Below, one piece after another: positions 1-5,045 of a DNA stretch of 8,926 bases. Where the stretch lies: contig JAHRAJ010000049.1 of the NCBI GenBank assembly GCA_020027365.1, positions 1 through 8,926 on the forward strand, read 5' to 3'. The position numbers were made by a program, and so were the translations under genes. Position 1 is the stretch's first letter. The number at the start of each line of letters is the position of its first letter. This DNA comes from Cenarchaeum sp. (GTDB taxonomy: Archaea > Thermoproteota > Nitrososphaeria > Nitrososphaerales > Nitrosopumilaceae). The notes below the pieces were generated by a model. The model worked only from the letters and a program-made list of their open reading frames with translations. It made no database searches and had not been told where the DNA came from.

Positions 1-158
1 GAATGGCAACTCTAACATAACAAGGATTGAAACATCCTTCTGTGCTCTGATCCATTCCCACGCTTCACGCCTGAATGGCAATTCTAACATAACAAGGATT
101 GAAACTCTGTATTCATGTTCTTACTTAGTGCTAGGGTTAGCCTGAATGGCAACTCTAA
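1..158 (+). CRISPR. Leader-distal end of a CRISPR array
   Basis: Three repeat units are seen. The first is cut by the window start (1-33, lacking its first 4 bases), the second is complete (69-105, 37 bases), and the third is truncated (140-158, first 19 bases only). The repeat begins GCCTGAATGGCAACTCTAAC and ends ACAAGGATTGAAAC. Repeat 2 has one substitution (C to T at repeat position 14). Two unique spacers lie between them, 34-68 (35 bases) and 106-139 (34 bases). The ATTGAAAC end is the usual 3' end of archaeal repeats cut by Cas6, which sets the transcribed strand as + and places the leader and newest spacers to the left, outside the window. A degenerate last repeat is typical of the trailer end. 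No cas gene lies in this window, so the subtype cannot be named. Confidence 0.9.
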
Positions 159-190
159 GTCGGACAACTGCCAACATGACCGCACCACGT

Positions 191-283
191 GCGCCCCAAC
201 AGATCACCAATGATTGCGGCGTAAAGCGGCGGGCCGGCGCCATTTGCGGCAGTATCGGAGGGATCAGCCACGCCTGTCTGGCT
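191..283. repeat. Diverged direct repeat, copy A
   Basis: This stretch aligns with 2908-3000 in the same orientation, roughly three quarters identical by eye with a few one- to three-base gaps. Shared strings include CAGATCA, GTAAAGCGGCG and CATTTGCGGCAG. Read on the minus strand both copies can be translated to a related peptide (D-T-AAN-GAGPPLY here, D-P-AAN-DAGTPLY in copy B). That is compatible with a shared coding ancestor, but an open + frame is also conserved. The copy lies just after the truncated CRISPR repeat. Confidence 0.6.
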
Positions 284-571
284 TTACAAGTGGGAAGACT
301 GACGGACCACATCCACATACATAACATCACCACTGTAATCATGCATGGAAAAAACCCCCGTTAGAACATCAAGAGGATCGGACAACCCAAAAGTGAGGGC
401 AGGTTCTCAAACCCGCGTAAAGTTTTACAGGCATTATCAAAATCTCAGGCAGTGTGATGCCGAGGATGAGATCGACTTTAGTCGCCTGAGCTTGAGCTCC
501 CATTCTTGAGATACCAATGCCCAGTTTTAGTGAGATTCACAGGAAGGTGGGAGCTCCCGCGGGGAAAAGGT

Positions 572-593
572 GTGGATCGACAGGTCGATCCAC
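572..593. repeat. Perfect 10-base inverted repeat
   Basis: GTGGATCGAC and its exact reverse complement GTCGATCCAC are separated by two bases (582-583). The geometry fits a dimeric repressor operator or a small hairpin. It lies about 175 bases before the TATA box of the three-gene operon, too far to be a typical archaeal operator for it. It may also be a fossil within decayed coding sequence. Function unknown. Confidence 0.5.
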
Positions 594-767
594 CTCAGGT
601 TGAGCGGCGACCTGTTCGGGACGGAGCACATCCACATGTCCGCCAAACTCAGGTTTGTATTAAAGCGGGGTTTTTTGGTGGGCGGCGTAGCGCATGACAC
701 ATGCCGGCAGGCAGTGGAAATTGCGGCCGTCGGGGCCGCCGGGCGATCCGGGCTTGTAAAATATCAC

Positions 768-775
768 CTATATAG
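768..775 (+). promoter_or_regulatory. TATA-like box for the Panacea/membrane-protein operon
   Basis: CTATATAG is centred about 25 bases before the ATG at 796. With the archaeal TATA-to-start distance of about 26 bases, transcription should begin at or next to the ATG, giving a leaderless mRNA. A second AT-rich string just upstream (756-765) is a weaker alternative. Confidence 0.6.
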
Positions 776-795
776 GACAAAGGTAGAATACAGGC

Positions 796-1257
796 ATGGA
801 TCTGTGCGATTTGGGACTCGTGATGCGGGATATCGGAAACTTTGACATGGACGAGTTTCCCGGCCGCCTGTCCCTGCAAAAGACGGTCTACATCCTGCAG
901 TCATTCGGGGTCAACCTCGGATACACGTTCAACTGGTACCTGCACGGGACATACTGCCCGGAACTTGCGCGTGACGGGTACAAGCTTGCAGAGGTTGGAC
1001 TGCCAGAGGCGGACGGGCCCCTGCAGTTTATAGACAAGCAGGATCAGGCAAACTACTACCTGTTCTCAAAATTCGTTGAGAGTCGAAAGCACGATCCCGA
1101 CCAGCTTGAAATTGCGGCATCCGTGGCATATCTTGCACGCGCCGGATTTGGAAGGGACAAGGTCTTGTACATGGTGGAAAACAAAAAGGGCCGTTTCAGA
1201 CGCGAGGACTGCGAAAAGGCGTGGGACGACCTAAAGGCGACGGGGGTCATAAATTGA
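796..1257 (+). CDS. Panacea/YwgA-like protein, possible antitoxin
   Basis: A 153-residue soluble protein. Residues 24-60 read RLSLQKTVYILQSFGVNLGY followed by F-x-WYLHGTYCPELARD. This matches the hallmark pattern of the Panacea (SocA-like/DUF4065) and related YwgA group: R-x-x-LQK-x-x-Y-x-L, then G-Y-x-F-x-W-Y-x-x-GPYS-x-x-L-x-x-D. Here GPYS is replaced by GTYC. The rest is predicted helical with no membrane segment or catalytic motif. Panacea domains are known as promiscuous antitoxins paired with diverse toxins, some of them membrane proteins. The first ATG is chosen because the TATA box at 768-775 places the transcript start there. It is the first gene of a three-gene operon, its stop overlapping the next start (TTGA). 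Family membership is fairly likely; the antitoxin role is inferred from context. Confidence 0.8.
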   Translation: MDLCDLGLVMRDIGNFDMDEFPGRLSLQKTVYILQSFGVNLGYTFNWYLHGTYCPELARDGYKLAEVGLPEADGPLQFIDKQDQANYYLFSKFVESRKHDPDQLEIAASVAYLARAGFGRDKVLYMVENKKGRFRREDCEKAWDDLKATGVIN

Positions 1258-1673
1258 GTCAGAAATCAGAGTCCCGCCCGGATAGTGATATGGAACGGCA
1301 GTTTTCGGCGGATTATTTTATGGATTCCGACACAGGCGTGTCGGCGTCGGATTATTCACGTACACTCAAATCCGTGCATGAGGCATTTGAGGAAATCAGC
1401 AGGATGAACATACCTGCTGAAAAGGCGAATATTTCCAAGATTAAAAAGCCAAAGCAGGTCAGGGAGGGTTTTTACGCCAAGATGCGTCCAAAACGTTCCT
1501 TGCTAGAATTTGTCGTTGCCAGCACTGTATTGTTCATGCTTGCCGCATTCGTATTCGTGATACTGCCACCAGGGTTAAACTTTGTAGCGGTTGCAATCAT
1601 TCTTACTCCGATAGCAATAAGGATTAAGAGAGATTTTGATGACAATGTCCGATATACTATCTTCAATAATTAA
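1254..1673 (+). CDS. Small two-helix membrane protein, candidate effector or toxin
   Basis: About 139 residues from a TTG start at 1254 that overlaps the previous gene's stop codon (TTGA), with GGGGGTCAT just upstream as a possible ribosome site. ATG 1290 is the alternative. Starting at 1221 would need a longer overlap and is less likely. Residues 1-80 are hydrophilic and acidic, then become basic (KIKKPKQ, KMRPKR). Residues 83-104 (LLEFVVASTVLFMLAAFVFV) and about 108-122 (LNFVAVAIILTPIAI) form two membrane helices joined by PPG, followed by a charged tail (RIKRDFDDNVRYTIFNN). I recognise no family. Tight coupling to a Panacea-like gene and this soluble-domain-plus-two-helices layout resemble membrane-acting toxins or defence effectors, by inference only. 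Codon use is visibly AT-richer than in flanking genes, perhaps from horizontal transfer. Confidence 0.75.
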   Translation: MSQKSESRPDSDMERQFSADYFMDSDTGVSASDYSRTLKSVHEAFEEISRMNIPAEKANISKIKKPKQVREGFYAKMRPKRSLLEFVVASTVLFMLAAFVFVILPPGLNFVAVAIILTPIAIRIKRDFDDNVRYTIFNN

Positions 1674-1938
1674 AGACAAATGCAGTGCGATTGTACTTGC
1701 ACTGATTGGTACATTCACCCCTCTGGTGTTTGATCAGAATCTCGAAGAGTTTGCGATGATTTTGTCACGGTTGTATGAATACGCTGTGTTTTATGAGTTA
1801 CATCGTGTTGGACATTCATTGCAACTCCTATCAGAGATACACGGCATAGTATTTACCGCTACTGCTGCATTATGCGTACTGGTGTTTCTGAAAATATGCA
1901 ATATGATGTTCAAAACATGCAATATGAAAAACGGATGA
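1639..1938 (+). CDS. Small membrane protein, third gene of the Panacea operon
   Basis: 99 residues from ATG 1639 (ATG 1645 is the alternative). The start lies inside the 3' end of the previous gene, a 35-base overlap in another frame, which implies translational coupling; AAGAGAGA upstream is a weak ribosome site. Two hydrophobic segments are seen: residues 15-31 (CSAIVLALIGTFTPLVF) and about 69-87 (GIVFTATAALCVLVFLKIC). Between them lies an amphipathic stretch (NLEEFAMILSRLYEYAVFYE). The C-terminus carries Cys and Met in CNMMFKTCNMKNG, encoded by a short duplicated string (TGCAATATGA twice). No family is recognised. It may be a partner subunit, immunity protein or second pore component of the upstream membrane protein. 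AT-rich like that gene. Confidence that it is a gene rests on overlap, length and two plausible helices. Confidence 0.6.
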   Translation: MTMSDILSSIIKDKCSAIVLALIGTFTPLVFDQNLEEFAMILSRLYEYAVFYELHRVGHSLQLLSEIHGIVFTATAALCVLVFLKICNMMFKTCNMKNG

Positions 1939-2199
1939 TGATCTGCGGAGGTGGTCGGGCTGTATGCCATCCGATACCGTCAACATCCACATACGTCCCA
2001 GTGTTCAAATCGTCGCCGGCGTACGGCGATGCCAGGTGCAGCATCTTGCCATTCTCCGACTCGGGCCCTCTACCGGCAGGGAATTTCTCCCAAAGCGGAT
2101 CCCGTCTACGGTAGACGCGGCCTCGACCGGCGCCGCGACCTCGTCCCGGCCCCGGCCAGACGGTCACAGATCTTCTCGAATGCGGCCCTGCGGTTCATG
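1910..2199 (-). pseudogene. Decayed minus-strand gene fragment
   Basis: Two neighbouring minus-strand frames give protein-like text. From ATG 2199 the frame reads MNRRAAFEKICDRLAGAG and then turns basic and stops at 2106-2108. Shifting frame gives DPLWEKFPAGRGPESENGKM and then LHLASPYAGDDLNTGTYVDV down to about 1970, before running out at 1910. A frameshift of one original reading frame would explain this. No family is recognised and no homolog could be checked. The tail would lie antisense to the end of the third operon gene. A chance open frame in GC-rich DNA is the alternative. Confidence 0.3.
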
Positions 2200-2487
2200 G
2201 ATGTCACAGGGATGTTTGCACTTAAACGGGCCTTGCCGCGTCACGACCCTGGCAGGCCGCCGTCAGAATCAGAGGGGCATCCACATCGCGGTTGGGTGGT
2301 CGGCCTGCAGCATCCTAAACGATCGGACGGGGGGATTCCACAAACGTGGACGCATGCGTAAAACTTCAGTGGGCTCCAGCACGTCCAAGTGGTATGGGGC
2401 AACCGTAGGAGGCGATATTGCATGCCATGACGGGGATGGTACGGATTGTTCCGCACGATAAGTACATCGCGTTTGCGACCAGCCGAC

Positions 2488-2727
2488 CTAGTTGATGCCA
2501 AATATGCCCCCAACGGAGGATGGGCCGGCTACCGCATGATCGAGTGTGTCAGGATCAGGACAGTCGTGCCCTGCCGCACGCCTGTCGTTGTTCATGCTTT
2601 CTGCCACCGCATTCAACGCATGTGTTTTGGCAAACGCAATCAGGTTCATGAGGCGGGGCTGCATATAACCGGCAAGGAAGTCCAGATACGGTGCTTTACG
2701 GACGGGTGGATCTACTGCATGTTTGGC
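2488..2727 (-). pseudogene. Open protein-like fragment, remnant or tiny gene
   Basis: Between in-frame stops (TAG at 2728-2730 and TAG at 2488-2490) the minus strand is open for 79 codons, with plausible composition: KAPYLDFLAGYMQPRLMNLI, then AFAKTHALNAVAESMNNDRR, then a Pro/Asp-rich end with PSSVGGIFGIN. The only ATG near the start (2664) would give a 58-residue protein. No TATA-like box stands at the expected distance. Several stops just upstream and neighbouring protein-like fragments in other frames favour a decayed gene over a functional small protein. Family unknown. Confidence 0.35.
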
Positions 2728-2786
2728 CTACCTGTTAGTCTAAACCACCCATCATCGGAAACAGATCGTCACGAATAACGACGGTT

Positions 2787-2868
2787 CATCCGTTGCAGGC
2801 AACCAACCGTTGGACATCCCCGTCATAATCACCCGGCCGAGGGCAGGTACGACCCATCCGTTGCAGGC
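2787..2868. repeat. 14-base direct repeat, 68-base period
   Basis: CATCCGTTGCAGGC occurs exactly at 2787-2800 and 2855-2868; each is followed by a shorter match ending CCGTTGG. Read on the minus strand the copies encode LPATDEPS and PPATDGSY in different frames, because 68 is not a multiple of 3. This fits an internally duplicated coding sequence that has since suffered frameshifts. Confidence 0.45.
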
Positions 2869-2907
2869 GGCAGTGCCGTTGGGCAACCTAGATCCGGCCA
2901 CGCCACG

Positions 2908-3000
2908 CGCCCCAAACCCAGATCATGTGGTGGTTGCGTGTAAAGCGGCGTGCCTGCGTCATTTGCGGCAGGATCGGGGGCCGGCCACGCCCGCCCGGTT
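2908..3000. repeat. Diverged direct repeat, copy B
   Basis: Partner of 191-283 in the same orientation. The two copies flank a 2.6 kb stretch that contains the Panacea/membrane-protein operon. Copy B lies about 50 bases beyond the stop of the exported-protein gene (3053). It carries no terminal inverted repeats and no target-site duplication that I can see. Confidence 0.6.
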
Positions 3001-3052
3001 ATCCGCGGACTGCACCGTCGTCCGGTAACCAAAACGGCATTCCAGTCGCAGG

Positions 3053-3796
3053 TCACGGCGGCAAAAGCACGTCCCACCCAAGCCGTCTTGCCGTATCAGG
3101 GTATACGCATGCAACATCCCCGCCAGGCCTCTCTGCCGCACGCATCTCCCCCTCGCACAGGATGTCTGGCGGGTTTACGCCCATGGCGGCCTGCTCCTTG
3201 AACGAGAGCCCGTAGTGTGCAGGCAACGGATCCATCGTCTGCGGGAGGCATCGCTGGGGAACGTGTGCCGGGTTGAACTTGCCCAAGTTTGCTATGGTCA
3301 CGGATATTGCAATATCCACCCGCGTGAGGTTTCCCGACCTGACGTCTATGTCGTGAAAGCAGTCGTTTGGAACCAGGCGGGTGTTGTCCAGATAGCCCAC
3401 ATAATCCCAGACGTGGTTCCCCGCCGGGTCGGTGCCAACAATCACGACGGGAAAGTGATCTGGGTACCGTTCGTCGTACAATTCCTCATACGGGTAGTTC
3501 TTTGGCATCCTGAGCCCCACGTGCCCGTCGTCGCCGTACACCTCGAAATTAAACCAGGGGGTGTGATTTCCACCGCCGTATTCGATCAGCGAGGCGTTGT
3601 GGATCAAATAGTGGAACAAAAAGCTGGTGCCGTTGTCCCGTGGGTCTGCTATGGACATCGTCGTCCATTCCGCACCGCCGTCATATGCGTGTGCATCACC
3701 CGCGGCGCACAATGCCACGATGCACGCCGACAGCAGCCCCACCTCTGCCGCACATACACGCCGCCTTTTCCACAACCCGGGCAGTACCACACACAC
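3053..3796 (-). CDS. Exported protein with thaumarchaeal-type C-terminal Cys motif
   Basis: 247 residues from GTG 3796. The basic segment WKRRR, hydrophobic core VGLLSACIVALCAA and AHA at 35-37 form a signal peptide, with the mature protein starting near YDGGAEW. The mature part carries four N-glycosylation sequons (NGTS, NASL, NHTP, NLTR), as expected of a surface or secreted archaeal protein. The end reads C214-x15-C230-V-Y-P-D-T-A-R-R-L-G-W, resembling the C-x-CVxPxTxxxLxxRGW tail I recall from many exported thaumarchaeal proteins, with a few residues missing. The frame is open back to ATG 3880, but a TATA-like box at 3819-3827 sits 27 bases before GTG 3796, and this start gives a normal signal peptide. 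The catalytic or binding role is unknown. Divergent from the zinc-ribbon gene. Confidence 0.8.
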   Translation of the reverse strand: MCVVLPGLWKRRRVCAAEVGLLSACIVALCAAGDAHAYDGGAEWTTMSIADPRDNGTSFLFHYLIHNASLIEYGGGNHTPWFNFEVYGDDGHVGLRMPKNYPYEELYDERYPDHFPVVIVGTDPAGNHVWDYVGYLDNTRLVPNDCFHDIDVRSGNLTRVDIAISVTIANLGKFNPAHVPQRCLPQTMDPLPAHYGLSFKEQAAMGVNPPDILCEGEMRAAERPGGDVACVYPDTARRLGWDVLLPP

Positions 3797-3818
3797 GCCC
3801 CCCTCGTAGCCACCGGCC

Positions 3819-3827
3819 AATATATCC
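3819..3827 (-). promoter_or_regulatory. TATA-like box of the exported-protein gene
   Basis: On the minus strand GGATATATT is centred about 27 bases before GTG 3796, implying a leaderless transcript. A weaker box (GTTATTTGA, 3908-3916) would instead serve ATG 3880. The first is preferred because it gives an ordinary signal peptide rather than a 65-residue one. Confidence 0.5.
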
Positions 3828-3890
3828 ATTGTCGGCGATACCCCGCGCATCAACCCGCCCGCGTTGATCATGATCACCATTTAGTCCACC

Positions 3891-3897
3891 AAAATAG
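3891..3897 (+). promoter_or_regulatory. TATA-like box of the zinc-ribbon gene
   Basis: AAAATAG is centred 28 bases before GTG 3922. With the usual archaeal spacing, transcription would begin within a few bases of the start codon. It lies just beyond ATG 3880, the discarded upstream start of the divergent gene. Confidence 0.4.
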
Positions 3898-3921
3898 ACG
3901 GGATAGATCAAATAACGGGGC

Positions 3922-4197
3922 GTGCATACAAAGCAATGCAGGAGGTTTGCACTGGCCAGGACCCGCCGGGCCAACAGGTACTGTGTTGACTGCGGGGCCA
4001 GGCTGGTCTACTACCCGAGGCTGTCAAACCCCAAGGCGCCCAACGAGCACCGCGTGCTCGTGTACGCCTGCCCGGACTGTACAAACGACTTTGAGAGGCC
4101 AAAGATGTTCTCGGTCCGCCGCAACCAGGTGGATGACCCGCTAGAGACCGTCGAGATTGAGATTACGCAGGCGCGCAAAAGGGTGCCCGCACAATAG
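3922..4197 (+). CDS. Small zinc-ribbon protein
   Basis: 91 residues. C21-V-D-C24 and C50-P-D-C53, separated by 25 residues, form a four-Cys zinc ribbon. The N-terminus is strongly basic (RRFALARTRRANR), suggesting nucleic-acid contact. After the ribbon comes a short acidic tail (DDPLETVEIEITQARKRVPAQ). It is cytoplasmic, with no membrane segment. GTG 3922 is the only upstream start in frame and fits the TATA box at 3891-3897. Oddly, a perfect ribosome-binding string AGGAGGT (3940-3946) lies inside the frame, five bases before an in-frame CTG (3952); a non-standard CTG start would give 81 residues and still include both Cys pairs. Exact function unknown; candidates are a ribosome- or RNA polymerase-associated factor or a conserved archaeal hypothetical. 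Confidence 0.75.
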   Translation: MHTKQCRRFALARTRRANRYCVDCGARLVYYPRLSNPKAPNEHRVLVYACPDCTNDFERPKMFSVRRNQVDDPLETVEIEITQARKRVPAQ

Positions 4198-4219
4198 GCA
4201 CGCCCCCCCCCCACGGCGA

Positions 4220-4245
4220 TGTTTCCAAACCCGGGTTTAGAAACA
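4220..4245. terminator. Palindromic 3'-end element, copy 1
   Basis: TGTTTCCAAACCC faces GGGTTTAGAAACA with one mismatched pair, about 22 bases after the zinc-ribbon stop. Its core TTTCCAAACCCGGGTTTA is shared with two further copies near 5.5 kb except for the last base. It is preceded by a run of ten C (4203-4212). As RNA it would fold to a 10-12 bp stem around CCGG. No U run follows, so it is not a classic archaeal poly-U terminator; a processing or termination role is inferred from position only. Confidence 0.5.
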
Positions 4246-4264
4246 CCCGGCATCTAGCACGTGC

Positions 4265-4271
4265 GATATAG
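4265..4271 (+). promoter_or_regulatory. TATA-like box of the DUF2299-like gene
   Basis: GATATAG lies 29-35 bases before ATG 4300, a slightly long spacing. The frame is open back to GTG 4261, but that start would place this box inside the coding sequence, so ATG 4300 is preferred. Confidence 0.4.
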
Positions 4272-4299
4272 TCATAAGGACTGGTGCGGATGCGCCATC

Positions 4300-4776
4300 A
4301 TGGGATCAACGGCAGGCAGCGCAGACAGGAGGAGCGGGCTCAGGGACAGCGTCGAGCGCTGGCTCGTCCACGAGAGCTACAGGTTTGCCGACGTCCAAAA
4401 CGCCCAAAACCACTTTACGTTTGTGCTAAACCGGGCCGGCTCGTTTGAAAACAGGCTAGAGGTATTCCACCCCGTGCAGCAGGGCGGCGACGTGCTGGTG
4501 ATCGGGTGCCTAATCCCCCTCAAGAACAACCAGAATGCCAGGTATCTAAAGCTAAACGGCCAGCAGCGCGAAAACTTTGCCGCAAAGGTGGCCGACTATT
4601 GCAGGTCAATCCGCGCCATAAACAAAAACCGCACAGAGGATGGCCGCCTGATCATAGGCGTGTATGCCGTGATGGACGACGAGGGGACGTTCAACCAAAA
4701 CGAGTTTGTCCAGACGCTGGTCCGCGTCGCCGAGATGGGCGACGAGGTCACGCGGTTTGTGCTAAAGACGTTCTAA
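4300..4776 (+). CDS. DUF2299-like conserved archaeal protein
   Basis: 158 residues, close to the size I expect for this archaeal family. After a short polar leader the fold begins with a helix VERWLVHESYRFADVQN, then strands HFTFVLNRAG, NRLEVFHP and DVLVIGCLIPL. A helical part follows (QRENFAAKVADYCRSIRAIN), then strand LIIGVYAVMDDEG, and a final helix NEFVQTLVRVAEMGDEVTRFV. The alternating strand/helix order and the opening WL helix suggest DUF2299, a family of unknown function; the match is from memory and needs a profile search. No signal peptide or metal ligands are seen. Likely transcribed from its own leaderless promoter. The frame continues up to GTG 4261, which would add 13 residues (MRYSHKDWCGCAI). 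The C-terminus is complete (VLKTF). Confidence 0.75.
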   Translation: MGSTAGSADRRSGLRDSVERWLVHESYRFADVQNAQNHFTFVLNRAGSFENRLEVFHPVQQGGDVLVIGCLIPLKNNQNARYLKLNGQQRENFAAKVADYCRSIRAINKNRTEDGRLIIGVYAVMDDEGTFNQNEFVQTLVRVAEMGDEVTRFVLKTF

Positions 4777-4813
4777 AGGACGGTTGGCGGCCGCACCGCC
4801 CGCCGGCGCGTTT

Positions 4814-5006
4814 ACGCACAAAAGCTAAACCCCCCTCCCCCCTGCCGGAATTCAGGCACAAACCGCCGTTTGCAAAAAAACGGGTTTAGAGGGGGGGTTT
4901 AACACCCGTGCCTGCATGCGGGGGGCAACCCTCCAAACACCCCGGTGGGCCGGCCAGACATGCCCCCGCCCGCCAAGCCACGCACAAAAGCTAAACCCCC
5001 CCCCCC
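4814..5006. repeat. 22-base direct repeats ending in long C tracts
   Basis: ACGCACAAAAGCTAAACCCC plus two more C occurs exactly at 4814-4835 and 4980-5001, 166 bases apart; the second continues to 11 consecutive C (4996-5006). Between them an inverted relative GGGTTTAGAGGGGGGG (4882-4897) could pair with the first copy. The first lies 38 bases after the DUF2299-like stop. The second abuts the promoter of the membrane-anchored gene. The rest of 4777-5045 has no gene. C/G runs of this length could form G-quadruplex or i-motif structures, and are also prone to sequencing error. Confidence 0.6.
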
Positions 5007-5016
5007 ACGCGTTCAC

Positions 5017-5025
5017 CATATATAC
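5017..5025 (+). promoter_or_regulatory. TATA-like box of the membrane-anchored gene
   Basis: CATATATAC is centred 25 bases before ATG 5046, the clearest TATA box in the window and a strong case for a leaderless transcript. Confidence 0.65.
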
Positions 5026-5045
5026 GACTGCCGCGCCCACCCGGC

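Larger units (their letters stand above)
159..767. other. Intergenic stretch after the CRISPR array; no supportable gene
   Basis: Open frames here are short and not protein-like. The stretch holds one copy of a diverged ~90-base repeat (191-283), an 18-base repeat with one mismatch (301-318 and 620-637, containing CACATCCACAT), the palindrome GGGAGCTCCC (549-558) and a perfect 10-base inverted repeat (572-593). On the minus strand the 620-637 copy lies in a short open run reading GGHVDVLRPEQVAAQPEVD, and the 301-318 copy reads MYVDVVRQ. This suggests remnants of a decayed minus-strand gene rather than a live one. Confidence 0.5.
1939..3052. other. 1.1 kb without an intact gene
   Basis: No frame here has a convincing start, length and composition. 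The region holds the two minus-strand protein-like fragments, the 14-base direct repeat, copy B of the ~90-base repeat and a short perfect hairpin (CGTCTAC and GTAGACG at 2103-2117). The + strand frames are mostly antisense reflections of the minus-strand fragments. The best reading is a gene or gene array on the minus strand in advanced decay. It separates the operon from the convergent exported-protein gene. Confidence 0.5.

Noticed and set aside
1964..2461. 165-residue + strand open frame
   Set aside because: Composition is not protein-like (Ser, Arg and Cys scattered, no structured segments), it has no promoter, and it runs antisense to more protein-like minus-strand fragments.
2446..2778. 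110-residue + strand open frame from TTG
   Set aside because: Lies antisense to the minus-strand fragment 2488-2727, which has better composition; no promoter or ribosome site.
3215..4144. 309-residue + strand open frame
   Set aside because: Antisense to the exported-protein gene, which has a signal peptide, sequons and a recognisable C-terminus; typical GC-rich shadow frame.
4855..4881. Hairpin CAAAC-CGCC-GTTTG followed by seven A as a terminator
   Set aside because: A run of A after the stem is the wrong polarity for the + strand, and no minus-strand gene ends there.
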